The notes beneath the pieces were generated by a model. It did not search any database. It saw only the letters and a program-made list of their open reading frames with translations, and was not told the origin of the DNA. Shown here piece after piece: positions 45,910-54,779 of a DNA stretch of 64,000 nt (positions are counted from its first letter, which is position 1; each line of letters starts with the position of its first letter). This stretch comes from Flavobacterium nitrogenifigens. GTDB taxonomy: Bacteria; Bacteroidota; Bacteroidia; Flavobacteriales; Flavobacteriaceae. The stretch is from NCBI RefSeq assembly GCF_003254565.1, contig NZ_QJRI01000175.1:124001-188000 (forward strand). The letters run 5' to 3'. The position numbers were made by a program, and so were the translations under genes.

Positions 45910-47300
45910 GAAAAACGCTAATTCTTTGCTTGTTTTTTCATCTTTCTTGTTTTGCTCAAAACAGGGAGTTGTTATATAATTTTACTTCAATTCCGCAGTC
46001 TTCACTTGTAAATCCGGGAGCCGATGTCTCCTATAAATATTATTTTGGATTTCCGGTTTTATCTGGAATTTCTGCAAATGTGGGTTCCAGCAGTTTTTCG
46101 GCCTATGATTTATTTTCAAAAGATGGAGTCGATTTCAATCAAAAAGTGAGAGATGTAGTCAATAAATCTTCTCGCAATGATAAAGTTGTGACCAATCAGC
46201 AGCTTGAAATATTTTCTGGTGGTTTTAGAATTGGAGGAAGAGAAAGCCGTTCTTATATTACGTTTGGTTTGTATCAGGAATTTGATTTCTTTATGTTTGT
46301 CCCGAAAGATCTAGCCTTATTAGCCTTAGATGGAAACCGAAATTATATTGGTAAATCATTTGATCTAGCCGATTTGAGTATGAAAGCCGAAGTGCTTTCT
46401 GTTTTTCACGTTGGTTTTCATAAAAAAGTAAATGATAAGTTTGTTTACGGAGGACGTGCCAAAATTTACTCAAGTGGTGCAAATGCTACTTCAACAAAAA
46501 ATTCGGGTTACATTTATACAGGAAAAGAGTCGGGAACTCCAAACCTATATAATCAGGTTATTTCTTCCAATTTAGAATTAAAAACATCAGGATTAGCTCG
46601 TTTTACTAAAGATGAATATGAAGGAAATGTAGTTCGTGATCTTGCGAACAATACCTTTTTTAACGGAAGTCTTGGTTTAGGAGTAGATGCAGGAATTACT
46701 TATTATATAAAAGAGAATTTGCAGTTTACAGCAAGTATTGTAGATTTAGGTTTTGTAAGGCAATCAAAAGACATTGAAACCTTAACGTATAAAGGAACTT
46801 ATCGCTACAATGGTGCCAATCCAGATTTTTTAGGCTCAGATGATCCAGAAAATGTCTTTGATGAATTTGACAAAGCAATACCAAGAGATACATTATACAA
46901 TAAGTATACAACCTGGCGTCCCACAAAATTTTATTCATCTATACAATATTCGTTTGGAGAAGCACGTCCTGACGACGAATGCAATTGTCATGGAAAAACC
47001 GATAAATATTATAAAAATGCGGTAGGAGCACAGGTTTTTGCAATGTCTGCTCCTCGAGTGCCTTTATTTGCTATAACAGCTTTTTACAGAAGAAATATTT
47101 TTAAAAAACTAGATCTTAAAGCAACTTATACTCTAGATACTTTTTCAAATAAAAATATCGGTTTAGGACTTGCAGGAACACTTGGTTCAGTTAATATCTA
47201 TGCTTTAGTTAATAATGTTTTAGAATATAAAGATATTTCCAAAGCCAGTAGTGCAGCCTTTCAGCTCGGAATCAACTTTGTTTTTCAAGATAAAGAATGA
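45906..47300 (+). CDS. DUF5723-like outer-membrane protein
   Basis: A 464-residue exported protein with a signal peptide (LFFHLSCFAQ) and many amphipathic strands, ending in LGINFVFQDKE. The opening LYNFTSIPQSSLVNPGAD is typical of the PorV/DUF5723-like barrels of Bacteroidetes (conserved N-P-G-A). It probably forms a barrel of about 14 strands. It is coupled by ATGA to the upstream lipoprotein, which may be its partner. The cargo is unknown. Confidence 0.82.
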   Translation: MRKTLILCLFFHLSCFAQNRELLYNFTSIPQSSLVNPGADVSYKYYFGFPVLSGISANVGSSSFSAYDLFSKDGVDFNQKVRDVVNKSSRNDKVVTNQQLEIFSGGFRIGGRESRSYITFGLYQEFDFFMFVPKDLALLALDGNRNYIGKSFDLADLSMKAEVLSVFHVGFHKKVNDKFVYGGRAKIYSSGANATSTKNSGYIYTGKESGTPNLYNQVISSNLELKTSGLARFTKDEYEGNVVRDLANNTFFNGSLGLGVDAGITYYIKENLQFTASIVDLGFVRQSKDIETLTYKGTYRYNGANPDFLGSDDPENVFDEFDKAIPRDTLYNKYTTWRPTKFYSSIQYSFGEARPDDECNCHGKTDKYYKNAVGAQVFAMSAPRVPLFAITAFYRRNIFKKLDLKATYTLDTFSNKNIGLGLAGTLGSVNIYALVNNVLEYKDISKASSAAFQLGINFVFQDKE

Positions 47301-47308
47301 AAATAGAT

Positions 47309-47387
47309 AAATTCCAAATTCCAAATTCAAAACTCCCCCAAAAAAAAAGTGAAGCTTTTTTTCAATCTAACTTGGAATTTGGAATTT
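47309..47387. repeat. Inverted repeat of the TTTGGAA word family
   Basis: Arms AAATTCCAAATTCCAA (47309-47324) and its exact complement (47372-47387). An inner A-run/T-run hairpin around GAAGC lies between them. It follows the DUF5723 stop closely and may be its terminator. Confidence 0.7.
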
Positions 47388-47472
47388 AAAAAATTGGAAT
47401 TTAATTTGAAAGACTTTTCCTGTAAATATAAATTTATGAATAAGTTAGTATTCAAGTTACCAATTTATTCAC

Positions 47473-47480
47473 TATATTTG
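47473..47480 (+). promoter_or_regulatory. -7 promoter box of guaB
   Basis: TATATTTG followed by C, 26 nt before the ATG; a perfect consensus. Confidence 0.7.
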
Positions 47481-47506
47481 CACGCAATTCAACTAGAAAT
47501 TGCACC

Positions 47507-48979
47507 ATGATAGCACACAACTCCAAGATTATCGGCGAAGGTTTAACTTACGACGATGTATTATTAGTACCTAACTACTCGAATGTGCTTCCTCGCGAAG
47601 TGAGCATTAAATCAAGATTCTCAAGAAACATTACATTAAACGTTCCAATTGTATCTGCTGCTATGGACACAGTTACAGAAAGCGCAATGGCAATTGCTAT
47701 GGCTCAAGAAGGCGGAATTGGTGTTTTACATAAAAATATGACCATCGAACAGCAAGCAGGAAAAGTTCGAAAAGTAAAACGTGCTGAAGCAGGTATGATT
47801 ATCGATCCGGTAACTTTACCAATGAACTCTACAATTGCTGACGCTAAAAATGCCATGAAAGAATTCGGAATCGGTGGTATTCCAATCGTAGACGAAAACA
47901 AAATCCTTAAAGGTATCGTTACCAACCGTGACTTACGTTTCGAAAAAAACGGAGCAAGACCAATCGCTGAGGTTATGACAAGCCAAAACTTAGTGACGGT
48001 TTCTGAAGGAACTTCATTAGAGCAGGCAGAAGTAGTTTTACAAGGTCATAAAATCGAAAAATTACCAGTTGTAAACGATAAAAATGAATTAGTTGGTTTA
48101 ATTACTTTCAGAGACATTACAAAACTTACTCAGAAGCCAATCGCGAACAAAGATTCTTTTGGTCGTTTAAGAGTTGCTGCTGCAATTGGCGTTACTGGAG
48201 ACGCAGTTCAAAGAGCAGAAGCTTTGGTTGCTGCTGGTGTAGATGCGATTATTATCGATACAGCTCACGGACACACAGAAGGTGTGGTGAATACATTAAA
48301 AGAAGTAAAAGCAAAATTCCCTCAAATAGATGTAATTGTTGGAAACATCGCAACGCCAGAAGCTGCTAAATATTTGGTAGAAAATGGAGCTGATGGAGTA
48401 AAAGTTGGAATCGGACCTGGTTCTATCTGTACTACTCGTATTGTTGCCGGTGTTGGATTTCCACAATTTTCAGCAGTTTTAGAAGTGGCTGCGGCAATCA
48501 AAGGAACTGGAGTTCCAGTAATTGCAGATGGTGGAATTCGTTATACAGGAGATATTCCTAAAGCAATCGCTGCAGGTGCTGACTGTGTAATGTTAGGTTC
48601 ATTATTAGCAGGAACAAAAGAATCTCCAGGAGAAACTATCATTTTTGAAGGAAGAAAATTCAAATCTTACCGCGGAATGGGATCTGTTGAAGCAATGCAA
48701 ACAGGATCAAAAGATCGTTATTTCCAAGATGTTGAAGACGACGTTAAAAAATTAGTTCCAGAAGGAATCGTTGGTCGTGTTCCTTACAAAGGTGAATTAA
48801 ACGAAAGTATGCTTCAGTTTATTGGAGGACTTCGTGCAGGTATGGGATACTGCGGTTCAAAAGATATTCCAACTTTACAAGAATCTGGACGTTTTGTTAG
48901 AATCACGTCAAGCGGAATTACTGAAAGTCATCCCCACAACGTAACGATTACAAAAGAAGCTCCAAATTATTCTAGATAA
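47507..48979 (+). CDS. guaB: Inosine-5'-monophosphate dehydrogenase
   Basis: A 490-residue enzyme that oxidises IMP to XMP, the committed step of GMP synthesis. It has a TIM barrel interrupted by two CBS domains (about residues 95-215: [31 protein letters not shown]). The catalytic loop is [18 protein letters not shown] with the active Cys, and the flap region holds [12 protein letters not shown]. Strong codon bias and a strong promoter box suggest high expression. A terminator follows. Confidence 0.98.
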   Translation: MIAHNSKIIGEGLTYDDVLLVPNYSNVLPREVSIKSRFSRNITLNVPIVSAAMDTVTESAMAIAMAQEGGIGVLHKNMTIEQQAGKVRKVKRAEAGMIIDPVTLPMNSTIADAKNAMKEFGIGGIPIVDENKILKGIVTNRDLRFEKNGARPIAEVMTSQNLVTVSEGTSLEQAEVVLQGHKIEKLPVVNDKNELVGLITFRDITKLTQKPIANKDSFGRLRVAAAIGVTGDAVQRAEALVAAGVDAIIIDTAHGHTEGVVNTLKEVKAKFPQIDVIVGNIATPEAAKYLVENGADGVKVGIGPGSICTTRIVAGVGFPQFSAVLEVAAAIKGTGVPVIADGGIRYTGDIPKAIAAGADCVMLGSLLAGTKESPGETIIFEGRKFKSYRGMGSVEAMQTGSKDRYFQDVEDDVKKLVPEGIVGRVPYKGELNESMLQFIGGLRAGMGYCGSKDIPTLQESGRFVRITSSGITESHPHNVTITKEAPNYSR

Positions 48980-49003
48980 TTGAGTGAGTTTTAATATAAA
49001 AAC

Positions 49004-49037
49004 AAAAGGCGTAAGATTTAATTCTTACGCCTTTTTT
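49004..49037. terminator. Bidirectional terminator between guaB and the 49037 gene
   Basis: Stem AAAGGCGTAAGA / TCTTACGCCTTT with a 6-nt loop, with A-runs and T-runs on both sides. It ends guaB and, on the other strand, the gene that stops at 49037. Confidence 0.9.
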
Positions 49038-49873
49038 TATTTGATTTTACTAATTCTAGCAGTTTGCTTTATACTTGTGGACGAATTTAATTTGATGTCA
49101 AATTCATCTTGTTTCAAGTCAAACATAAGCTTCATGTCTATGGCGCTTTCGCTTGCAAAATAATTAGGAATGTCGTATGTCATTTTTCCGGTTCCGGTTC
49201 CTGAGACAATAATGTTGTTTAAATTTTCTGATGAAACATTTGCCGTGTAAACCTGATTGATATCAAAATAAGCATTTTTATCAACGATATTTGTTAGTTT
49301 GTAAATAGTTGTGATTGACATATCAATGTTAAGTGCTCCAATTGGAATTGTAATAGGACTTTCCTGAGAAAATGCTTCGCCAACTTTTAAATTTTTTTCT
49401 GGTAATGCAAGTTGGGAAAAAGAGCTTTTTACGATTTCAAAAATAGTGTTTTTAGACGCTTCATCAAGATCTTTTGCAACAATAGAATCCAATTTTGGCA
49501 ATGCAGAAATTGATCCTTTCCCGTAGATTAAAGTGCCATTCGGGATTATAGTATTTCCTTTGTTGTCTAAAGATTTTATATATTCAATTACAACGGGAAA
49601 ATTTCCTTCTGCATTTGTTTTGCCAGTTTTAAAAACTGACTCCATGTTGATAGTAGAATTAGTTATTGTCGGGTTTTTTACGCCAGTAGATTTTAATGTA
49701 TTGAGAAAATCTTCAGATCCTTCATAAGTAAGTTCGTATGAAGCTGAATTTGCCATTGTTTGATTGTAAATCGTTTGAGGCGAGAACCGTATTTTAAAAT
49801 CTAAAGTTTGATTGGACTGGCCGTAATTTAAAAATGTAACGGAAGCAAAAAGAAATAAATATAGTTTTTTCAT
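49037..49873 (-). CDS. Secreted hypothetical protein (DUF6263-like)
   Basis: A 278-residue exported protein with a signal peptide (FASVTFLNYGQS) and a beta-rich mature part. The phrases LRFSP-type opening (DFKIRFSPQTIYNQTM), LALPEKNLKVGEAFSQESPI and GTGKMTYDIPNYFASES resemble the DUF6263 family of Bacteroidetes. No catalytic motif is seen. It probably acts in the periplasm or at the surface. It lies 62 bases after the alpha-CTD-like gene on the same strand. Confidence 0.75.
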   Translation of the reverse strand: MKKLYLFLFASVTFLNYGQSNQTLDFKIRFSPQTIYNQTMANSASYELTYEGSEDFLNTLKSTGVKNPTITNSTINMESVFKTGKTNAEGNFPVVIEYIKSLDNKGNTIIPNGTLIYGKGSISALPKLDSIVAKDLDEASKNTIFEIVKSSFSQLALPEKNLKVGEAFSQESPITIPIGALNIDMSITTIYKLTNIVDKNAYFDINQVYTANVSSENLNNIIVSGTGTGKMTYDIPNYFASESAIDMKLMFDLKQDEFDIKLNSSTSIKQTARISKIK

Positions 49874-49934
49874 AGGTAATTCAAAGCACTTTTTTCGCTT
49901 AGAGAGCGAAAGTAAGAAATAAAAACTACTTTAT

Positions 49935-50240
49935 TCAGTTAGAGTTGTTTTCTTTAAAAGTAAGGCTATTCTTTCTTAGTTCTTCCAAGAGTTTTGGCAG
50001 GCTGCTTTGGCCAATTCCATGTAAAGACATGATTTCTTTTTGAGTAAATTGAGATAAATCTTCCGCAGTTTTAATGTTCTTACTTTCCAAAGCTCTTCTT
50101 GCCGGCGCAGATAAAATGGATAAAAGTCCGGAATTTGGTTTTCGTTCCGCTTCACAAATAGGGCAAGTAGGACAATCACTGGTTTTAAAATAGTGATGCC
50201 CTTTTTTGCAGGTTCTCTTATTTTTTGAAATATCGCTCAT
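49935..50240 (-). CDS. Small protein: zinc-ribbon-like segment plus RNA polymerase alpha-CTD-like domain
   Basis: A 101-residue protein. Residues about 10-32 hold C-KKGHH, then DCPTCPICE, enough Cys/His for a zinc ribbon. Residues about 40-95 resemble the alpha subunit C-terminal domain (APARRALESKNIKTAEDLSQFTQKEIMSLHGIGQSSLPKLLEEL), a helix-hairpin-helix fold that binds DNA or transcription factors. Detached alpha-CTD-like proteins could compete with RNA polymerase. It lies 29 bases after the TetX-like gene. Confidence 0.8.
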   Translation of the reverse strand: MSDISKNKRTCKKGHHYFKTSDCPTCPICEAERKPNSGLLSILSAPARRALESKNIKTAEDLSQFTQKEIMSLHGIGQSSLPKLLEELRKNSLTFKENNSN

Positions 50241-50269
50241 AACTATAAAGCTATGAAATTTATTTATTC

Positions 50270-51412
50270 TTAGTCGTATCGGCTGTTCAGAATATCTTCC
50301 GTAACAATATCAGAATGCAGTAAATCTTCCATTTTCTTTGTCATACGTTGTGCTTCTAAAGCATAGCCAAACATTTTCTTTTCATAATCAGCAATTGCTT
50401 CATCAATGGTTTCGAATTTTCCGTTGGTTAAATTTTGGGTTAAATGAAAAGCATCAAATAATCCCATATTTACGCCTTCACCAGCAAATGGTGGCATTAA
50501 ATGTGCCGCATCGCCAACAAGAGTAATGTTTGAATGTTCTTTCCAAGGTTCTTCTAAAGAGAATAATCTTAAAGGCAAACCGGAGAATTCTGTAGAAACA
50601 GTGAAGAATTTTTTGTAATCATCTCCCCAGTTTTCGAAAGTTTCGTTTAAAAAAGAAATTACAGATTGATCGTCTTCAAAATTGATTCCATGATTTGCAA
50701 TCCAGTCTTCATCTGCTTTAAAAGAAACACCAAAATGTACAGAACTATCGCGCATGGTGTGTGTATAAAACATTTTATGTTCGCCCATTGCCATGACATT
50801 TCCGTTTCCGTATTTAGGCTTAAATTCAGGATAATCTTGGTCAGGATTTACAATTTCACCCTGAATAATATACGTTCCAGAAAGCTGAGGTTCTTGATCG
50901 CTGACAAATTTTCTAGCGTTGGATCTTCCTCCATTTGCAACGATCACAAAATCGGCAATTATTGTCGTTCCATTTTTGAATTCTAAAATATATTGGTTCT
51001 CTGTTTTTTCAAGATTGACCAATTGACTGTCCCAAACAACAGTGCCTTCTTCAAGATTATCCAGCATAATTTTTCTAAGATCGTTTCTGTCAATTTCTGG
51101 ACGTGAAAAAGCGTTGGTTTCATCTGGCATTTCATCAGAAGTTATGTTTCCATCTATATCTGCCATTTTTTCTCCAGTTGGTCTTGCATATTTGTAGAAC
51201 TCATCCATTAAACCTGCTTTCTGAATCGCATATTGACCAGAATCGGAGTGAATATCCAAAGTTCCGCCAGAAGTTCTGGCTTGAGCGTCAATGTCTCTTT
51301 CGTAAACTGTAACATCAGCACCGTTTATTTGTAAAATTCTTGCAGTTGTTAGTCCAACGGGGCCTCCACCAATAATGGCTATTTTTTTATTTTTTATAAT
51401 TGAAGTTTTCAT
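50270..51412 (-). CDS. TetX-like FAD-dependent monooxygenase
   Basis: A 380-residue class A flavin monooxygenase. It has the FAD motif IAIIGGGPVGLTTARIL, then VYERD and GGTLDIHSDSGQ, RNDLRKIMLDNLE, VIVANGGRS and the second FAD motif TLVGDAAHLMPPFAGEGVN. By memory, many blocks match the tetracycline-inactivating TetX proteins closely, which is stronger than a general family match. It lacks a signal, as TetX does. The ATG at 51412 is preferred to the upstream one at 51454. Whether it acts on tetracyclines is not known. It follows a TetR gene on the same strand. Confidence 0.85.
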   Translation of the reverse strand: MKTSIIKNKKIAIIGGGPVGLTTARILQINGADVTVYERDIDAQARTSGGTLDIHSDSGQYAIQKAGLMDEFYKYARPTGEKMADIDGNITSDEMPDETNAFSRPEIDRNDLRKIMLDNLEEGTVVWDSQLVNLEKTENQYILEFKNGTTIIADFVIVANGGRSNARKFVSDQEPQLSGTYIIQGEIVNPDQDYPEFKPKYGNGNVMAMGEHKMFYTHTMRDSSVHFGVSFKADEDWIANHGINFEDDQSVISFLNETFENWGDDYKKFFTVSTEFSGLPLRLFSLEEPWKEHSNITLVGDAAHLMPPFAGEGVNMGLFDAFHLTQNLTNGKFETIDEAIADYEKKMFGYALEAQRMTKKMEDLLHSDIVTEDILNSRYD

Positions 51413-51468
51413 TTTTATTGAAATTAATATTGTAACTGTTCTACGACTTAACAAAGAGTGATAAAGTA

Positions 51469-51545
51469 TTTAGAATTTAGAATTTAGAATTTAGAATTTA
51501 GAATTTGGAATTTGGAATTTGGAATTTAGAATTTAGAATTTGGAA
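51469..51545. repeat. Tandem repeat of 11 heptamers
   Basis: Eleven 7-bp units, five TTTAGAA, three TTTGGAA, two TTTAGAA and one TTTGGAA, without interruption. It fills the gap between the TetR stop and the TetX-like start. The copy number may vary by replication slippage. Confidence 0.93.
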
Positions 51546-51550
51546 TTTAT

Positions 51551-52141
51551 TTATGGAGTAAGCGCCTTTAAAACCAGATTAAAAGCGTTATTTTTAATCT
51601 CCTCATTTAGAACAAAAGATTTTCCCGACATTGATTTTCCATCTCTATGAAATTCTAAAAGAGAGTAGAGTGAACCATAAGCAATGCTCCAAAAAACTTC
51701 GTAAGGAACAGAAATGAGTTCTTTTCTCTCAATTGCCGAAAGCATAAACTCAGTCATCATTTGCTTATATTTTCCTGTTACTTCTTGTATGATTGCATCG
51801 CCGTGACTAGAATGTCTTAAAAGTTCAAAACAGGTAGCTTGTAGCGCAAAATTTTGATTGAAATAAATACGGTTTTCCCATTGATTTTGTAATCCATCTC
51901 TAAAAGACATATCTGTAGAGAAACCGTCAAACATTTTTTCAAAGAAATTTTGGCCAATTTCAATTCCAATTTTACGAATCAAATCTTCCTTGTCTGAATA
52001 ATAGATGTAAAGTGTCGCGACAGAAATGCCGCATTCTTTAGCCAAACGGTTCATTCCAAAACCTTCTACGCCTTGCGTGACAATCATTTCTATTGCTTTC
52101 TGCTTTACAATTTCTTCTTTATTGATATCTCTTGTTCTCAT
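51551..52141 (-). CDS. TetR/AcrR family transcriptional regulator
   Basis: A 196-residue regulator. The N-terminal helix-turn-helix is VTQGVEGFGMNRLAKECGISVATLYIYYSDKEDLI, and the C-terminal helical domain binds a ligand. A 24-bp near-palindrome with centre AACGATCG lies just upstream of its own -7 box, so it should repress itself. The TetX-like gene is directly downstream, across a heptamer repeat. Such regulators typically sense the substrate of the enzyme or pump they control. Confidence 0.92.
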   Translation of the reverse strand: MRTRDINKEEIVKQKAIEMIVTQGVEGFGMNRLAKECGISVATLYIYYSDKEDLIRKIGIEIGQNFFEKMFDGFSTDMSFRDGLQNQWENRIYFNQNFALQATCFELLRHSSHGDAIIQEVTGKYKQMMTEFMLSAIERKELISVPYEVFWSIAYGSLYSLLEFHRDGKSMSGKSFVLNEEIKNNAFNLVLKALTP

Positions 52142-52161
52142 AATTCTAATTAATTATGGTA

Positions 52162-52169
52162 CAAAGATA
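52162..52169 (-). promoter_or_regulatory. -7 promoter box of the TetR gene
   Basis: The minus strand reads TATCTTTG, 20 nt before the ATG; a full consensus match. Confidence 0.65.
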
Positions 52170-52175
52170 TAAATA

Positions 52176-52199
52176 ATAAATGAACGATCGCTTATTTAT
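52176..52199 (-). promoter_or_regulatory. Likely TetR operator
   Basis: A 24-bp near-palindrome with 10 of 12 base pairs matching, starting ATAAATG and centred on CGATCG. It sits 6 bp upstream of the -7 box, where it would block RNA polymerase. Confidence 0.7.
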
Positions 52200-52400
52200 G
52201 GTTTTTTTTGAGGTTCTAAGATGCTAAGGTTCTGAGATGCTGAGTCTTTTAGTGGGAAAGGCTTAAAGTTGCAAAGGTTTAAAGAGACTAAGGTTTAAAA
52301 GTTTGAATGCTAATATGAATTGCCTCCAGCTTTAGCTGGAGGTTTAAGAAAGGACAAAGGGAAGGGCTTTAGCCAAATTTTGCATTCAAAGGCAAGCAAA
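52200..52400. repeat. Repeat-rich gap
   Basis: No gene is seen. It holds the words AAGATGCTAAGGTTCTGAG (also near 59960), a perfect palindrome CCTCCAGCTTTAGCTGGAGG (52323-52342) and GGGCTTTAGCC. These look like dispersed intergenic repeat units. Confidence 0.6.
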
Positions 52401-52402
52401 AA

Positions 52403-52432
52403 AGCTGAAATGATGTTATATCATTTCAGCTG
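52403..52432 (-). terminator. Terminator after the L,D-transpeptidase
   Basis: A 12-bp stem AGCTGAAATGAT / ATCATTTCAGCT with a 5-nt loop, then T6 on the minus strand, 22 bases after the stop. Confidence 0.85.
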
Positions 52433-52453
52433 ATTCTGTATTTGGAGTATATT

Positions 52454-53338
52454 TTATAAAGTTTTTGTAGGCTCGGCTTCTCTCAGATTTTGGTTTTTTA
52501 AGATTTCTTTTAAGTAGGGCGTTACTGTGTTTTCAATATCGCCTTCAGAGATATTTAAAGCTTCAGGATCTGATGCTAATTTTAGCCACGGTTTTGAACC
52601 GTCAAAATCATAACTTCCAAAAACAACTACAGGAGTTCCTTTTACTTTTACATTTTCTCTGTCTTTCAAAATCCATTCGTCGGCAAATTTATAGAGATAT
52701 TTAGCGTCTTTTTCTAATAGGCGTAAGCAAGAGTGTGAGGCTGGATATCCTGGTAAAGCATATTCGTGAAAACCAACTCCCAATTTATTTTCAATGTTAA
52801 AATTCCATTTTAGATCCCACTCGTCATTAAAAGTGCTTGTGGTTTGTTCGGCTTTCCAGTTGGTGAAAAATAATCCAGTAGGAGTAGGATCTTTTTTTCT
52901 TCCCATATTGGTAGGACCTGTACGAACCAATTCACCATTTTCGTAAGCAGCAAAAGTTTGGGTTGGATAAGAAAAAAGAACAATTTTAGAAACCTCTTCT
53001 AGAGCTGAAACATGAAGCGGAAACGGAAGATAATAAACTAAATCTCCACTAAAATCTGCTGGAATAACAACAGAATCCAGTTTCTTAAAATTAGCTTTAT
53101 CTGTTCGGTTTAAGGCGTAAACAATAGCCATTTTAGAACTGTCGGCTTCGTTAAGCTTTAGCCATTCTTTTGTATTTGTGATTTGATAAGCAACTGTTTC
53201 GGGTTTTTTATATTCGATTGCTTTCTTTTTCTCTTTTTTATTTTCAGTCAATGTTATAGTATCGGTTTTTTTGCAAGAACCTAATAAAACTAACGTTAAG
53301 ATTAGTATGGCGTTTGCTGTGTAATATAACTTTTTCAT
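52454..53338 (-). CDS. L,D-transpeptidase, lipoprotein
   Basis: A 294-residue YkuD-fold enzyme that makes 3-3 peptidoglycan cross-links or attaches proteins to the wall. It has a lipoprotein signal (LLGSC, Cys22), a Lys-rich linker and a catalytic domain from about residue 115. The active-site motif is HEYALPGYPASHSCLRL, with His202 and Cys204. PTPTGLFFTNWKAE precedes it, as expected. It therefore acts in the periplasm. It is a single gene with its own terminator. Confidence 0.92.
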   Translation of the reverse strand: MKKLYYTANAILILTLVLLGSCKKTDTITLTENKKEKKKAIEYKKPETVAYQITNTKEWLKLNEADSSKMAIVYALNRTDKANFKKLDSVVIPADFSGDLVYYLPFPLHVSALEEVSKIVLFSYPTQTFAAYENGELVRTGPTNMGRKKDPTPTGLFFTNWKAEQTTSTFNDEWDLKWNFNIENKLGVGFHEYALPGYPASHSCLRLLEKDAKYLYKFADEWILKDRENVKVKGTPVVVFGSYDFDGSKPWLKLASDPEALNISEGDIENTVTPYLKEILKNQNLREAEPTKTL

Positions 53339-53426
53339 GGGTTGTATTTTTATGAATATAAAGTTATAAATCTGATAGCCAAAAAGAGTTACATAATTTT
53401 TTGAATTGGTTTCGGGATTTACATTT

Positions 53427-54069
53427 TTATAATTCCTTTTGTTTTAGCTTATTTGTGCTTATGGTTAAACCAGTTGTAACTATTAAAAAGTTTAGTATAT
53501 AGTTAAGGTATGGTTTGTTAAAAATTGTAGGAATAAGTGAAAATACAAAAAATAAAAAGAATGATAAAGCTGCCATAAATATTTGCACGACCAATAATAA
53601 TAAAATATTCTTCCAAAAAAAACTCGGAAAAAGGATTGATAAAAGCATATAATGGCATAAAAATGAACAGAAAAATCCAAAAATAATTAATAGATATAAA
53701 TTCAATCGTACTATTTCTAATTTTGGAAGATGAATTTAATTCGTTTAGAATTTTATCATTTGAATCAGTAAAAGAAATTTTTCTCCAAGCAGATATAATA
53801 TCGTCTTTGAGTGTTTTTCGACCTATAATATCTTTTCTTATTTGAGAAAGTTCATTTCGAGTTGCAAAATCTAGGGTACTATTGTTTAATATGTTTGAGA
53901 CTTTTTCTATTTGAGATAATTTATTATTAAGATTATAGTAATAAGAAAATCCAAAAATATTATCAGCAAAAACAAAAAATATTACTACTGTAAGAAATAT
54001 AAAAAATTTAGAAAGTTTTTTAATTGAATTATCTTTAATGAATTCTATAATTGCTTTAAAAATCTCCAT
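53427..54069 (-). pseudogene. Membrane protein gene interrupted by a frameshift in a T8 run
   Basis: The first frame (54069 to 53518) gives 183 residues with two membrane helices and a coiled middle, then a short odd tail. If one base is removed from the T8 run (A8 at 53615-53622 on the plus strand), the frame passes from INPFSEFF into WKNILLLLVVQIF and continues to 53427. That adds two good membrane helices and a Lys-rich end. So the gene is either broken, phase-variable or read by slippage, or the run is a sequencing error. I do not recognise the family. Confidence 0.6.
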
Positions 54070-54140
54070 TTTTAATTTAAATTTTATTATTCAGAAATAT
54101 ACAAAGATTTGTTTTGAAAAAAAACATTAAAAATTATACT

Positions 54141-54725
54141 CTAAATCAAACCTTTAATTTTTGCATGCTGCAATAACATAATAGTTTTAGCATCAGTAAT
54201 CTCTCCAGATTCAATCATGGCGTAAGCTTCATCAAAAGTATATTCTAAAACCTCAATGTTTTCTTGTTCAGCATCAAGTCCGCCTCCAGAGCTTACTTTC
54301 ATACTTTCGTCATATTCGCCAATAAACAAATATAAAATCTCTGTTACAGATCCTGGAGACATATAGGTTTCGATTACTTTTTGAACTTTTGTTAAACGGT
54401 ATCCTGTTTCTTCTTCTGTTTCGCGAATAATAGCTTGTTCGGCATTGTCTTTGTCCAAAAGTCCCGCGCAAACTTCAATCATCATTCCCGTTTTATTTCC
54501 GTTAAGATAAGTCGGTAAACGAAATTGTCTGGTTAGAATAACCGTTTTTTTGATTGAATTGTATAGTAAAATTCCAGCACCATTTCCGCGGTCATACACT
54601 TCGCGAATATGAGATTCTACTTTTTCGTTTTCTTTTGTATAGTTAAAAGTAACTTTATTTAAGATGTACCAATTGTCTGATAATAACTTGGTTTCTGTAA
54701 TCTCAATTTCAGGATTTTTTCTCAT
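54141..54725 (-). CDS. nudK: NUDIX hydrolase, GDP-mannose/ADP-ribose pyrophosphatase type
   Basis: A 194-residue cytoplasmic hydrolase. The Nudix box is LLDKDNAEQAIIRETEEETGYR with the catalytic Glu pattern R-E-x-x-E-E. The upstream TRQFRLPTYLNG and downstream MSPGSVTEILYLFIGEYD are typical of the NudK/ADP-ribose group, which cleaves GDP-mannose or other NDP-sugars. The symbol is a best guess. It lies 54 bases after purA on the same strand, across a terminator. Confidence 0.85.
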   Translation of the reverse strand: MRKNPEIEITETKLLSDNWYILNKVTFNYTKENEKVESHIREVYDRGNGAGILLYNSIKKTVILTRQFRLPTYLNGNKTGMMIEVCAGLLDKDNAEQAIIRETEEETGYRLTKVQKVIETYMSPGSVTEILYLFIGEYDESMKVSSGGGLDAEQENIEVLEYTFDEAYAMIESGEITDAKTIMLLQHAKIKGLI

Positions 54726-54747
54726 GTCAGTAGTAAATAGTCAAAAA

Positions 54748-54775
54748 AAACGCTCTGAAAATCAGAGCGTTTAAA
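54748..54775 (-). terminator. Terminator after purA
   Basis: An 11-bp stem AAACGCTCTGA / TCAGAGCGTTT with a 3-nt loop, followed on the minus strand by a T-run of at least 8. Confidence 0.88.
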
Positions 54776-54779
54776 TGTA

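Noticed and set aside
50270..51412. Calling the flavin monooxygenase a tetracycline resistance gene
   Set aside because: The similarity is strong by eye, but substrate residues and activity cannot be confirmed from here, and the family has many other substrates.
51469..51545. The heptamer array as a CRISPR or coding repeat
   Set aside because: There are no spacers and no useful open frame; it is a simple tandem repeat.
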